Of a stretch of DNA of 64,000 nucleotides, positions 21,901-33,890 are shown piece by piece; the first letter of the stretch is position 1, and each line of letters starts with the position of its first letter. Made by a program: the position numbers and the translations under genes. The stretch lies in the NCBI RefSeq assembly GCF_949628215.1, contig NC_134283.1:11593638-11657637 (forward strand), read 5' to 3'. A model generated the notes under the pieces. The model was given only the letters and a program-made list of their open reading frames with translations. It had not been told where the DNA came from and did not search any database. The DNA is from Phalacrocorax aristotelis (Eukaryota; Chordata; Aves; Suliformes; Phalacrocoracidae).

Positions 21901-24900
21901 TTGAGCTGCCGGAAAGGTTTGTTCTTGTGAGAAACCTGAAAAAAATTAAGCACCTTGAAATCCCAACACTTGCTACCGTCAGTTGACATGTAAGGAATAA
22001 TAAAAAGGAAGAATTAAGGACATCTCCCAGTTGAAGCAAGTTTTCAAGCCAGTTGCAGTGCCAATCATTCTGGAACAGGAGCTTGACCCAGGGTTTGCTA
22101 ATTAAGTCAAATAATTGTTTGTCATTTGTAGGCAGATAAGGGATTTCTGGGGAGCAGTACGCATGACCATGCAAAGAACAAAATCTGACCATTAGGAAAT
22201 CGCCAAGTCTTGTCACTCTTTTCCCTTGAATGCTCTTCTATTCTTTTCAAGAAACAGCTTGCTGCTGAGTGCGTTTACAAACCATTACTTTATTGACTAA
22301 ATACAGATGTACTGGTTTTAAAACTATCCATTATCCAGTGCCTAACTCATGACAACAGCATGATACAAAGAAATAATCTGCACTGGAAGGCCAAGATGAA
22401 ATAGCTTGTCAGGAAATACAGTGTAGGAAAGGTTTGCCTGTCTCTTCTGCTTCCAACCAAGCCAAAAATAGTTTCCAAAATGAAATTTACTTAATCAAGA
22501 CGTCCCATGTTAGTGTTCAGTGTGGTGTTTCTCAGTTTTATTCATTGCCATTTTGTTGTGTGCTCTTACTCCTCTTCTTAAGCAGTTACAGTACTGAGGA
22601 ATATTTTTAACCTGTTTAAGTAACGTGCATGGCATTAGTTTTTAGCTACTTATTAAATAAAGCTTATCCATAGTATGTATGTCACAGAGAGGGAAAAACA
22701 TTTTTATGGCTGAGTGTAATCCATTCATTGGTTTATTAGAGACACAAAGTACTCTGAAGAATGTCACAAATCCACATGGTGTCCCTGAGAGCTTGATTTT
22801 TGCATATGGATCGCTGACTTAGCTGAACGATGTATAAAATCCTGTGTAGCCAGGCAGCTCCCAACTGAATACACTTCTAAGGGAGGTTATACGCATTGCT
22901 TCTGCCAGCAAAGGTCTGGAATATGTTAAACTGCAAAAATATCACTTAACAGAATACAGAGAATGAAGAAAAGAGCCATAATGGCCCTTTTGTATCAAAT
23001 CATTTACTGGTTTTGGGATCTGTGGGCACAGGCACATCTAGAATCATAGGTGAATTGCTTCTTATTTACATAGCAGCGTTTCAGCACACTTTTTCTTCAG
23101 CAAATAACAGACAGAGGGGTCTGGATCATGCATGGCTGGGACAGAACCTGAGAGAGAAGCAGCTGAATAAAGCATCATGACAATGACACAAAAATGGAAG
23201 AAAAAGAAAACAGAGCAAATTCTTCCAGATATGGAGGCCCTCTGTGATTCCAGAAGGGGACAGGGTAGTCAAAGAAAGACCAGGGAAAGTCTAATGTCAG
23301 TGGTAGGGAAGGGAATATTCCCAACCATTCCAGTTTCAGATCTGCTCTAAACAAAAGGCGGTACAAGCTGTTGTGATCCCCAGACAACAGGCTGAGTAGA
23401 TAGATAAATTCTTCTGGGAGGAAAGGGAATGACTTCTTGGCTGCTAAAACAGAACTTCAATTTAACAGCACGTGAAGATGGGATTAAGCACACTTTTATG
23501 TTGCAAAATATCTAAATAGAAAAAAACCCATATCTGGAAGGCAGAAACTAAAAAATTGAGTTTGTGATGTTTGTTGGATGAAATGAATAGTGAATTGGAG
23601 TTTGTGGGACTGTGACAAACTTGCAGATTGAGAACAAAATTCATTACTTCTAACAGTATAAAAAGGGAGCAATAACAGTGTTGTGGTCTTGGATTTCTGC
23701 ATCCTAACCCCCTGACTGGTTATCCCTGCCCACCTGTGATGCAGTCGGGCTCAACTGGAGTGTTTCCATCACACGCGGTGGTGGGAATGTGCTCCTACCA
23801 AATGGGTGATGCATAGCAGTGCTGCTCTTTCTCGCCTGCTGGGAAGGAGAACTGAGCTGCAGCCCCTGTGCCATTGTTTTAGCACAAAGAAGATGAGAGC
23901 TCTGAACCTGGCCAGCTGGGCAAGAGCCTATCCAAATCCTGCTATGCCAGAGACCCTTGGAAAGGAGGCAGTATGTCAGACATATGGTTGAAACAAGCTG
24001 TGCTCCAGCCATCCTCAGCTAGCGTATGGTCTCCCGAGTACCACTGCCAGCTGGGCTCTAATTTACACTGGGCTTGAGAATCAGGGACCTTAGCAGTCTC
24101 CCTGATGGTCTCTTCTCCTTTGCTTCACTGATTTCAGATATGCAGATATTTGGAGCTTTTAATTTCTCCTGCCTGGCATCCTTTCAGGCAGACACAGGAA
24201 CATATACTTCTTTACATAAAGAGTGTGTTTGGTTTTAAAAACAGAGACCAGTATTCTGTGAGAGTAAAATTTCAGAATCATGACTCTGTAAAAAATTTAA
24301 TATCCATGGTATCACCTCAGATGTTGTGCAAGTATGTGAAGTTAATAAAACAAGCATCCCCAAAAGTCTGATACAGAAACAGTATTGCCAAGTAGTAGAA
24401 AACATACTTAACTGTTCTAACCTGTATTTTTAAGGATGCATGAGCTTCAGCATAATTTTTCATGGATTTGCACTCTTAACTTCTTAAGCATTGGATTATT
24501 CCACATTTCTAGAAAGAGAACAGGATGCCTTTTTTCTTGTTGAAATAAACTTCTTACTTCTCATCATGAAGTATGTATTGAATGGATCACAGAGGAAAGA
24601 CTAACCAAAGTCTTTGTTAAACCCTTGGTTAAGCTTCAAGTGTTTTATTACAATGCTACATGTTTTGCCACCTTGTAGTCAGTCTTCAGTTGAAAGGTTA
24701 TTAAAGGAACTAAAATTTGTATTTTTATGTCCAGCTTTTACCTTGCAATTAGCCTTTGAGATGTGGAACTTGTAGGAGGAATCTATAAACAGATTAGTTC
24801 AATACAATTTAAAATAAAAATTATTTGATTCTACTGGACCCAGCACAGTGCCCTTCTTAAAATGGTTTGTAGCAGCTATTACATGGCCATGTTTTTGTCC

Positions 24901-26400
24901 ATTTTTGGAACCCTATACTTATTCTGCTTTGTGCAAAGGACCGTTGCGCATGTTTAATATTTTTGTGAATGTTACTCAGTTAAGCTTTCTGTTGTCAAAA
25001 CATCCTCTTGGAAAAAAAGTGCAGGTAAATTTTCAGACATGCAGTAGTCTTTGGTGAATAAAGATACTTGAAAAGTCCTAGTGCCAAACAGTTTCACATT
25101 AATCCCTTATTTCTGAATGCACTGCGTTATCTGTAACACAAGAGGTCAGCCTTGGCTGCCCATCTGCTTGCTCAGAAGTGGCTCTCCTTGTGGAACCTCA
25201 TCTTGGAGTTACTTCTCTAGACCACCTCCAGTTCCTCACAAGATATTCCTGAGTTATGACATAACCAAGGGAACTGCCAGCTAGCCACTGCCTTTCCTCT
25301 GAGGAACTGGCAATTTAATAGTAAAAGGGTAAATTAAGTGAACAAGTGGAAATGATCCTCAGTCAACAGGACCATAAAGGTGTCCAAGGCCATGTAATCC
25401 TGTCTACATCACTGTGACCCTCCAGTCTCTTCCGTTTGCTGCTTTTCTGTTGAATTCTTGCACCTTATTTCAGATGATACTGGGAATTTTTGGAGCAGCA
25501 ATGCTTTTACGTGGCCCAACACACTGGGAACCCATTTCTTACCTGGATGCCAGTGTTCACCACATGCTTGGAAGAGCCATGTCATCAGCTCTGGTGAGAT
25601 GATTAAATGATAAGGGATGTGAGTAAGAATTACACTTAGGTCTGTGTAATTGCTTCTGCATTTGCTGCTTTTTGGAGTTTCACTCTTCAGTCACAGGCCT
25701 GAAATTCAAGTGCAGACTTTTCCCCCAGGTGGGCCAGATATTTACTTGCTTTTCACAAGTGTCTACATCCATGTCCCCAGAATGGCGGGGCAGGGAGGAT
25801 GCTTTGACTGTGAAAAGGGCAGCTCTTTCAAGAGGATTAAAGGTTCTTCTTTGATGCATCTGGGGAATGATAAAGCAGGGTGGGTGACTGCTGCAGTAGC
25901 TTCCCCAGGGTCAGTGATGGGAGAGGCAGGGAAGCTGTTCTCCTTTCCTTTCCCCTCTTCTCTCTCCATTTGGTGGAATTGGTAGGAGATCAATCTGGCT
26001 TAGAGAAAGGAGAAGGACTCGAAGCCACTCTTAGAGGACATCTGTCACAGAACTCCTCCTTTGTCCCCTCTTTGGCCCACTACATGTATTTTGTCCTTCA
26101 TTTCCCCAGCCAAAGACCCCCGATCCCTATTGTTCTCCCACTCGGCAGCTCTGCCACAGTAGAATAGCAAGTACCCGTCTCTGTTATGCTACATGAAACT
26201 AAAAATATCAACCCCACTGGAGTTACTTCTACATTAAAGATGTAAGTGAAATAAAAATCACTTTTGGAGCTTTTTTTTTTTTTAATTTAATTTTTAATTA
26301 ATCTTAATTTGAATTTTGAAGCGATCTGAAAAATAGTTTAAAATGAATATATAGATATATAACGGATTTTTTTTTCTTCCCATTTCCAGTGCTGAGAGCA
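18960..26400. other. Spacer upstream of KCTD15, no gene recognised
   Basis: This stretch is AT-rich, and its reading frames reach at most about 110 codons with no recognisable protein. The first 250 bases (18,960-19,210) contain several TTAATT/TAAT homeodomain-type cores and are the best guess for a proximal enhancer. A diverged direct repeat with a 48-bp period lies at 21,252-21,336. I saw no CR1, LTR or other intact mobile element. Confidence 0.6.
21252..21336. repeat. Diverged direct repeat, 48-bp period
   Basis: TATTACGTGTCTTATCTTGA at 21,252 and TATTACATATCTTAACCTGA at 21,300 begin two copies of a roughly 37-bp unit; both continue GG(T/C)TTGA and end near CC at 21,288 and 21,336. The copies differ at about a fifth of positions, so the duplication is old. 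Confidence 0.7.
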
Positions 26401-26449
26401 TGAATAATGCAGGACAAATGCTGTGGCTCCCCCTTCGTACTGCAGAAGC

Positions 26450-27200
26450 CGGGACTTTGTGCAGGGCAGGCGGGGGGCAGCCGGAGGGCCGGCTGCCCCC
26501 AGGTCGGCCGGCCTGTGCCGGCGAGCCGGCCGCGGGGCAGCCGCGGGCCCCTTCTCCCGTGGGTGCGTGGGAGAGCCCGCGGCGCCGGGCCGGGCCGGGC
26601 CGGGCGGGAGGCCGCGCTGGGGGGCCGGGGGAGAACGCCTGCGGTCTCCCGCGTCCCGCCGCGGCGCCTGGCTCCCGCCTTGGCCCTCCACACGGCCTTC
26701 CCGCCACCCGCCGTTGCCGTGGAAACTGGCAACTGCTCCCGGTGGGGGGGGGGAACGGGACTGTGGGGGCTGGTAGGCGAACGGCGCCCCGGGGGTCTGA
26801 GGGGACGGGCCGGGGGATGGGGCCCGGTGCTTGGGTGGACCCTGTGAGCCTGCGGCTGTGGGGCTGCGAAGGTCCTGGCGCTGCGGAGGGGCAGGGGGCC
26901 TGGTGCTGCGGAGCAGCCCCGGGGGCTGGGGGCTTGGAGCTTGGCGCTGTGAGGGACCCTCTGGGGCGGGGGTCTGGCACCACGGAGGGCGCAGCGGGGC
27001 GGGCGCCTGGCGCTGCAGAGGGCCCGGCAGGAGCCCCGTGGGGCGCAGCGGGGCTCTCCCCAGGGCTGGCCGGCAGAGCGGCAGCAGCTGTGCGGGCAGG
27101 CGGGTGAGTGGCGTGGAGGCAGGTGTGCCTGGGGGTGCGGAGCGGAGGGTGTGCCGCTCAGTTTGAGGTAAAAACTCTGTGAGCAGGTGGAGGGGCTGCA
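26450..27200 (+). promoter_or_regulatory. Isolated CpG island, candidate promoter of a plus-strand transcript
   Basis: Abruptly GC- and CpG-rich sequence starts near 26,455 and fades by about 27,200, with AT-rich sequence on both sides. An X-box-like RFX site, GTTGCCGTGGAAAC, lies at 26,713-26,726 and is followed at once by another half-site, GGCAAC. Two plus-strand donor matches follow: GCGG|GTGAGTGG (exon end 27,103) and TTGAG|GTAAAAAC (exon end 27,167). The island lies between KCTD15 and CHST8, where no protein gene is expected. It may start a long non-coding RNA, act as a distal KCTD15 promoter or be an enhancer island. The open frames of 230-300 codons on both strands look like GC artefacts. 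The segment 26,850-27,060 contains loosely repeated units of the type 'ggcgctgcggagggg', which inflate those frames. Confidence 0.55.
26713..26733. promoter_or_regulatory. RFX/X-box-like site
   Basis: GTTGCCGTGGAAAC at 26,713-26,726 matches 12 of 14 bases of the palindromic RFX site GTTGCCATGGCAAC and is followed by TGGCAAC, a further right half-site ending at 26,733. RFX sites in CpG promoters are typical of ciliary and some neuronal genes. This is a motif match by eye only. Confidence 0.4.
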
Positions 27201-30200
27201 GGCCAGGGGACCCGCGCTAGCCAACTCCCAGCAGCCCGCGAGTGTGAGGCAGGAGGTGTCCGGGGAGCTGCTGGGAGAGCGTGGTCCTCTGAGAGGTAGG
27301 AGGAGGTGGTGGTGTTTCTAATTAATGCCTGTGTGGTAGCCTAATCTGTGTTACGGGGCTCTCGTGAGTATTGTAGCAACAAAGGTATATTTTAGGGTTC
27401 AGTTAATTAAAAATTACTTATAAATCTGCCTAGGTCCTGTGTGGCACTTAACTCTGCTGCTGTGGTGCTACCACAGAAGAAATATACCATATTTATACAG
27501 TTACAGCAGTAGTTTGACTAACCTCCTGTAGAGCTCTTTCTCTGCTCATTTCAGTCATTCCTCGTTGGATGCTAAATGCTTGCTCTCCTCCTTCTAATAG
27601 TTGAACTAGTTGTAGTGGGGAGTGTAGGACTGATACCTGCTTTTAGCCATCTCGGTAGAAGAGCTCCTGCCTTGATCCTTGGGAAGAGGGACAGTGCTGA
27701 TTTCTGCTGCAGGCCTTGCCCTCAGGGAATGGCCTGTACTGCTCTTGTAACTGCGCTTCGTTGAAGGGCTAAAGTGTAGCAGGCTTAAGGTTTTGGGTAT
27801 GCCTACATGCTGGGTTAAAGTTTTGTCAGTAGTCATCAGGAGAAATTATAACATGATATGAATTGGCTTCTGATTTAATTTTATAGCAAGTTTCTGTTTT
27901 CTTTTCCCAGGGCTAATTTCAAGTCTATATGGAAGTGGCTAATACATGTATATATCTTATATAAACTCAGTATTGGCGGGGCACTTAAATACATGCTTGT
28001 AGTGAAGAGGTGCTTGACTTGTTTGCAGTAGTGTGGTTTAAGAAAATAACTTGATCTAAAAGGCCTGATTTTTATATGCAAGTACATGTGTGTGTTTATG
28101 TTTATTTTGGAGTTAATTCCTTTTTGTGACTGATAGTGAGGGAGAAGGTCTTTCCCAACAAGCTAAAGTGAAAGGAAATAATCGAGGAGTTGGTTTCGTT
28201 ATGTATAGGGACTGAATAAATCTAACCATCTAGATATCTGTAAGCTCTAGGGTTTTCACGCTGCATTGCAATCCGTAACAAGCTTTTCTCAACTGTTGGG
28301 TTTTTTCTTTTTTTTTTTTTTTATTTCTTGAAGGAGTACTGTGCCACACTGCTGATATTTGGCTTCCCAGAAATAGATGTTGAATTCAAGTGTTTGAATC
28401 CTGAAATCGTGTTACAATATCTTAAATTCTTTGTGGCCTATATAAATTAACAGAGTCATAAGTAAAACTCTGTTTGATAAAGAGAAATACTGCATTCCTA
28501 GAATAGAAAATACACAGCATAGGAAATTCTTAGTCAGTTCTAAGAAAATGTTGGCGTAAACTGCTTAAAAAGGATAAACACTTTAATATTTTGTTTTTAT
28601 CAAAAAATATTCCAAACAGTACTTCATCTTGAGGTTTTTGTACTTTTCTTCTCTAAATAATAAAAAAAAATCTTTGAAGAACATAGTTAAAAATATATGT
28701 TCCTAAGTACAGATGTCTGGGAAAGGTTGCCAATCTGCAGTTGATGCTTGGGAGGAAGGCATGATCTTGAGCATTTTTGAGGAAAAGGATTACTTAATCA
28801 TGCAAGATTACTTTCTATTATCTTGGGAACAGTTACTGATTGTTTGAAGAAAAAAAACCACTAAGAGTGCTTCCATCTCATTTCACAAATGTCTCTTATG
28901 AAGATTGTTTCTGATTGTGGAAGTTGATCTGTAGTCTTAGAAATTGAATTTCTTGTCCATCTACTTGTGTAGCTTAAAAAATCTTCAGTCTGAGGAAAGC
29001 ACCAAAAGTACTTGTCTTGATATCTAGATCCTTGGTCTCTGTATGCTGCCTAGAATAATTTTGTGAAAAAGACTGACAGGATCAGGATAGAATAATTTTA
29101 TGAAAATGCTGATGTTCTCAGGGACAACTGCCTGCCTTTGCATGGTTTGCAGATGCTGATCCTCTTACAGATGATTCTTAATGTGCGCAAAAGCAAGTAA
29201 ACAAAAAAACCCACGATGGTGTTGCACTGTTCAGCTAACTGCACTGTTATTGTAGTGTTCTAGGACTCCTACTTCCCATTATCCCCTTACTTGAAAAACA
29301 TCATTGGTTCAAGAGGGTGTACAGGGCTGTAGTTAACTATGTTTGTTGGACAAATTGAGTTGTCACAAGCTGCATACAAGAATACTTCATCCTTTGTAGA
29401 GCAACTGGGGAAGCAATAATTTTAGGACCAAAACTTGCTGGCAGGTCTGCTCAAAGTACAGCTGCTGCAATTAAAACATAAGAAGCTTTTAATAAGAATT
29501 AATTGGGGGCAGGGGGGGATAAAAACTGTACATGCCCATTTATTGGTGAGAATTATAGCACGCTTTCTACATTCTGTGCAAATAATGGTTCTTAGTTCTT
29601 CAGTTCATGTGCTGTTATATTCTATGTCCATCCTGTAACTTAAAACTCTTCACTGTAATAGCTCCATTAAGAAATCAAGAGAGGAATTACTTAAGCAAGG
29701 AAGACCAAAGCCAGTCTTACATGGATATCTGGTGAGCTAGTGGATATTTTCTTTCTCAAAATCAGAGCTTGAATGAACGAAGTTCTTGCCTCCATTCATC
29801 TACAGTAAACTTGGTCGTGAAATTTAATGTGGGTGTTTTGTGGTACCTGATAGTTAGGCTAATAGAGTGCTAACTTTGTTATATTTAATGTTTACAGTGT
29901 TAATAGCAAAACATAGTAGCTGTGGCTTTATTGTGTTGGAGATTTTTAGTATGTTATTTATAGATCTGAAACCTACAAGATACAATATAAAAGCCTTCAA
30001 TATGAAAAATGTTACATTTCTGAGCAGACAGTGAGAAAATTGCCTTTTAGAGGTCAAAACTCCCAATGCCTCTGGCAACATGGCCTTGATGTCATTTGAC
30101 AGGGTGGAAACACAGCCCTTCATGGGAATAAACAGCCAATACCTGCATGATTCATTTCATTAGGAGGGTTCTCCCATTGTTGCTAGGCAATATTTGCTAG

Positions 30201-30209
30201 GTGGAGTTT

Positions 30210-30297
30210 AAAAAAAAAAAAACAAACAAAACCACACAACAAAAAAACCCAAACAAAAACCAACAAAACCCTGAACGACAAAAACCTCAAAACCCAA
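30210..30297. repeat. A/C-rich low-complexity tract
   Basis: The tract starts with 13 A and continues for about 75 bases as A-runs broken by C, CC or CCC (AAACAAAACCACACAAC style), almost free of G and T. Similar tracts occur at 33,834 and 52,668. It could be a decayed poly(A) tail or a simple repeat. Confidence 0.8.
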
Positions 30298-33200
30298 CTG
30301 CTATCTCCTCAGAATAATACTTCCTGTAGGTTGTCTTGCTATGGATATTGATTTTTATTCTGTGGTGTGGTTTTTTTTTTTAATTGGGTGGTAATTTGTC
30401 CTTTCTGCAGAATTAATAAGAGAATCACCAACTGAATCTCCATAGGTACCTCCCCTCTGAGAGGCACAGAGGGGAAGAGGTAGGAAAGGGCTGTCACCTG
30501 GTTAGCGGAAGGCTTTCTTTCTCTCTTCCTCCCTCTGTACCTTCTTAGAGCTGTCTGTCTGGAAACGCTCAGCTGTGTTGTGATGTGGAATTCTTAGAGA
30601 GGAAACATGGCAGAGACCAGCAGACATTCATTTGAAATGATTTTTATTCACTGCATTCTGGAATGGACTTGAAAGCAGGTCTCAGAGGCAACTTGTACGT
30701 ACCAGTTTGTCTTACATATTTATTTATGACAGACTTGAATCTTCAGGATGGTGTTCTATCAAGTGACATACCCACTCAGGGTGATGTGTGTCTAAAAATA
30801 GGTCATTGTCAAAGGACAGCAAAGGAAATGTATAAACTTATAAACTAAATCATTGCAGTCTAGTATGATAGCACGCTAGCACACTCTCAAGCTGAGGTAA
30901 TGCTGAGTTCAAAATTACAGGTTTACATGGATTATTTTTCTAGCATAATATATTAGCGTTGCATTTATCAGACTGGGAGAAGACTGGTTGCAGATTCTAA
31001 AGACAGCTAATGCTAACGGGTTACTCCTGGCACAGCAGTTTGAAAATAGTTCTCAAAGTGAAACAAACCGGAGGTCGCTTCAGAAGGTAGCAGGGTTGGA
31101 CCAAACTTTGCTTCACATAACTCACTTTTTCATGTGTTAAATCATACCATAAAGCATTTATTTAAGGCTGGGGTTTAGGCATGTGGGTTTGAAAGTAATG
31201 TTCCTGCTTTGTGCATTTAGCCAATGTGAATGGAATTTTTCTTTTTTCTCTAGAGTAAGTATTGGCAGGGCTGAAAGATAAAACCACTAAGAAATGGCTC
31301 TGTTTAAAAATGGATCATCAAGAAAGGGATTTTTGTCATCCTAAGTAACCTGTTGATGCATACAAATGTGTGGGGTTTGGACTGCAACACAGCAATACAG
31401 TTTTTACTGGTTTTGACAGTGTAAACACTTCTATTAAGTAAGGCCTGGAACTTAGCTACACAAGTAATGCATATTTTGGCATTTAACTGCAGTGTTACTG
31501 TAAACTAAATAGAGGGACTACTTTTAATTAAGGAGAGACTGTGCAGGTGGTCAATAAAGGAACACATACATCTGTGTAGAGGGTTATATTAATAGGGTTT
31601 AAAAGTTGCCAGGTAAAGGGGTAGGAAAGAAATAAAGGGTAAGTGTGACACCTGGTGGAAAGATGGTATCAGGAGCAAGAGATCTTTTAATGATAAATGG
31701 GCTTATTTGACATCAAAGTGCATTATATGATGTTTGGGAACATGTATACTACTGCTGGATATGAAGCCAGGTGTGACTTGGCTTGTGATCTCAGCTCATA
31801 TTGTCCAAGCCAGTAAATGTGGCAAGCCAATTATATTCTTAATAAATAGTGATCTCTAAAGATACCAAAGAAAGCTCATGTTAAGTAGCTTCCCCAAACC
31901 TGTAATCTACACTAAAAATAAATTAACATGGTACAGGCTTAACGACCTTTGAAGATCCAAGTAACTTTTCAGAAAAATTCATCATAACTACTTAGATGAC
32001 ACATTCTAGTACTTTTCTTGACGCTTGAGTTCTTTATTGAGTTTTCTGTAATACTACTTCTAGGTATAAGTCCCAAATTACCAGGACTGTCTGCTGCTGC
32101 GTAGCCCTGCTTGCTGGTCTGGGAGATAACTGGTCTGGTACTGACTTGGAGATGCACTTGCAGGAGCCTAGCATTAGAAGCCCTGTTTGGGTTTTTGTTC
32201 CCTTACAACTGGTTGGATACTTTGAGCATGCTTTCCTGCAGAGTGCAGGAATACTGTAATATTGCATGCATGAAGGAGGAGGAAAAGGGGAACAAATCTG
32301 TAGAGGAGGAGGGAGGGAAAAGCAGAGATACCTTTTGTTTGGTGTCAGACTGCTAGAGTTAGAACCTGCTGTTCTTCAGCTAGTAGAACTTGCATGAAAT
32401 CAGGATGGCCTCAGCGCTGCAGACATCTTGCTTTATTATATTTATTTACAAAGTATTATAGTATGTTGTGGAAAAACAGTCTGCAAGTCATTGGAAAACT
32501 TTGTATTAGGGATGTTCAGGAAGCCCCTAGCTCAGCTGAGAGGCACAGGCAAAAGAAAAGAAAATTAATCTTAATCTTTCAGTTCTGCTTTAAAATGTCT
32601 CATTCTTCTGAGGTTTCATTCCACGTGGTATTGATCATCCCATGCCACTCTGAGATTTTTCTATGTTCTGACTTTGCTACTGAAAGATTGCTTTATCCTA
32701 ACTGTGGTGCGAGTTCAATCACAATTCTGCTCTGTAGTTCAGGCTTACCTTCTGTGCACAACTGCCCCTGCCCCACCCCATCATGTGGGGATTTTCTACT
32801 TCATCAAAAGGCAATAGGTCTTAAGCTTGTCTTGTTCTTTATGCATTTTCTCTTCTATTTTTAATGTTAGCCTATCACTTGCTAGAACAATATAAGAGTT
32901 CTGTATTGCTAATGGCAGTGACTTTTTCTTGCTTTGGGGGCAGACTCCATCTGCAAGTTTTTGTCTGCTTACTCAGAAATAATGCTTTTTGGGAATTGGC
33001 CAGTTCAGTCAGGGAAACTAGTTGGTGAATACCTAAACCCACAAATCTAGCGTTTCAGTCATTCAGTCCCAGCTGGAATGGAGCAACACTGAAATGGGAT
33101 AGACCCATCTGAGGTGGCTGGCTTTTTCATCAGCCACAATGAGCATTTAACATCAGGTTCCTTCAGGTCACCTGATTGTTAGGCACAAACTAGGCAATAT

Positions 33201-33833
33201 TTATGAACTGTGATGTTTTCATACTGTGATGTATAAAATATATTGTTTATTCCACAGACCAAACTGTTCTGCTGTGCTAGCAGAACTCAAATTCAACTTC
33301 TGTCAGTCAAGAGTTTTTGCTAATCTAAATGGGTTTGAGTGAAGAAGGCCTTTGGTAAAGAGTTTGCTGGTATACTCTAGTGCAGTTTAGTTCAGTGTTG
33401 AACACTTCCTTCCCAGTCTACCTCCTCCTCATCAGCATGACAGTAATTACCCTTTTCTGTCTGTATTTGCTGGGATAGATTGTGTAGGCACTCTCATACT
33501 CGTGCAACCACATAAATTAAAATCAGTTAAACTCCCAGTTACTGAACTGTCATACAAAGACTGGATGTAGGCCAAGTTTCAGTTTCTTCACGAGATGCTT
33601 GGTTTATGTTTTATCGGGGGGGGAGGGAAACAAGCCTTATGCTGTCCTTCAAGGAACCTAGTTATATTGGTCAATAGTGTTCTGAAGATTATTGTGGGGT
33701 GTGTAGGTAGAGAAATGGCCATATTAAAAAGGGGCAGATACTATAGTTTACCTGTTTTGGAAATCTAAGTGAGAAACACAATTTTTAGTGAAGTTGAGGC
33801 CTGATTATTTTAAAAGAAGTCTAGATGTAACCT

Positions 33834-33890
33834 TAAAAAAAACCAACACCAATCAACAACAACAAAAAAACACCAAAAAAACCCACCCAG
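33834..33890. repeat. A/C-rich low-complexity tract
   Basis: A-runs interrupted by C and CC, with no G until the last bases, of the same style and strand as the tract at 30,210. The flanks of the two tracts show no obvious similarity, so a shared mobile element is not demonstrated. Confidence 0.8.

Noticed and set aside
24848..25057. Several 60-110 codon frames scattered through the spacers, for example this one
   Set aside because: Lengths are as expected by chance in AT-rich DNA, with no recognisable motif, splice context or codon bias.
26304..27224. Open frames of 230-306 codons on both strands in the isolated CpG island
   Set aside because: Composition is Gly/Ala/Pro/Arg-rich, frames coexist on opposite strands, and part of the length comes from degenerate GC repeats. 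I see no domain or conserved motif.
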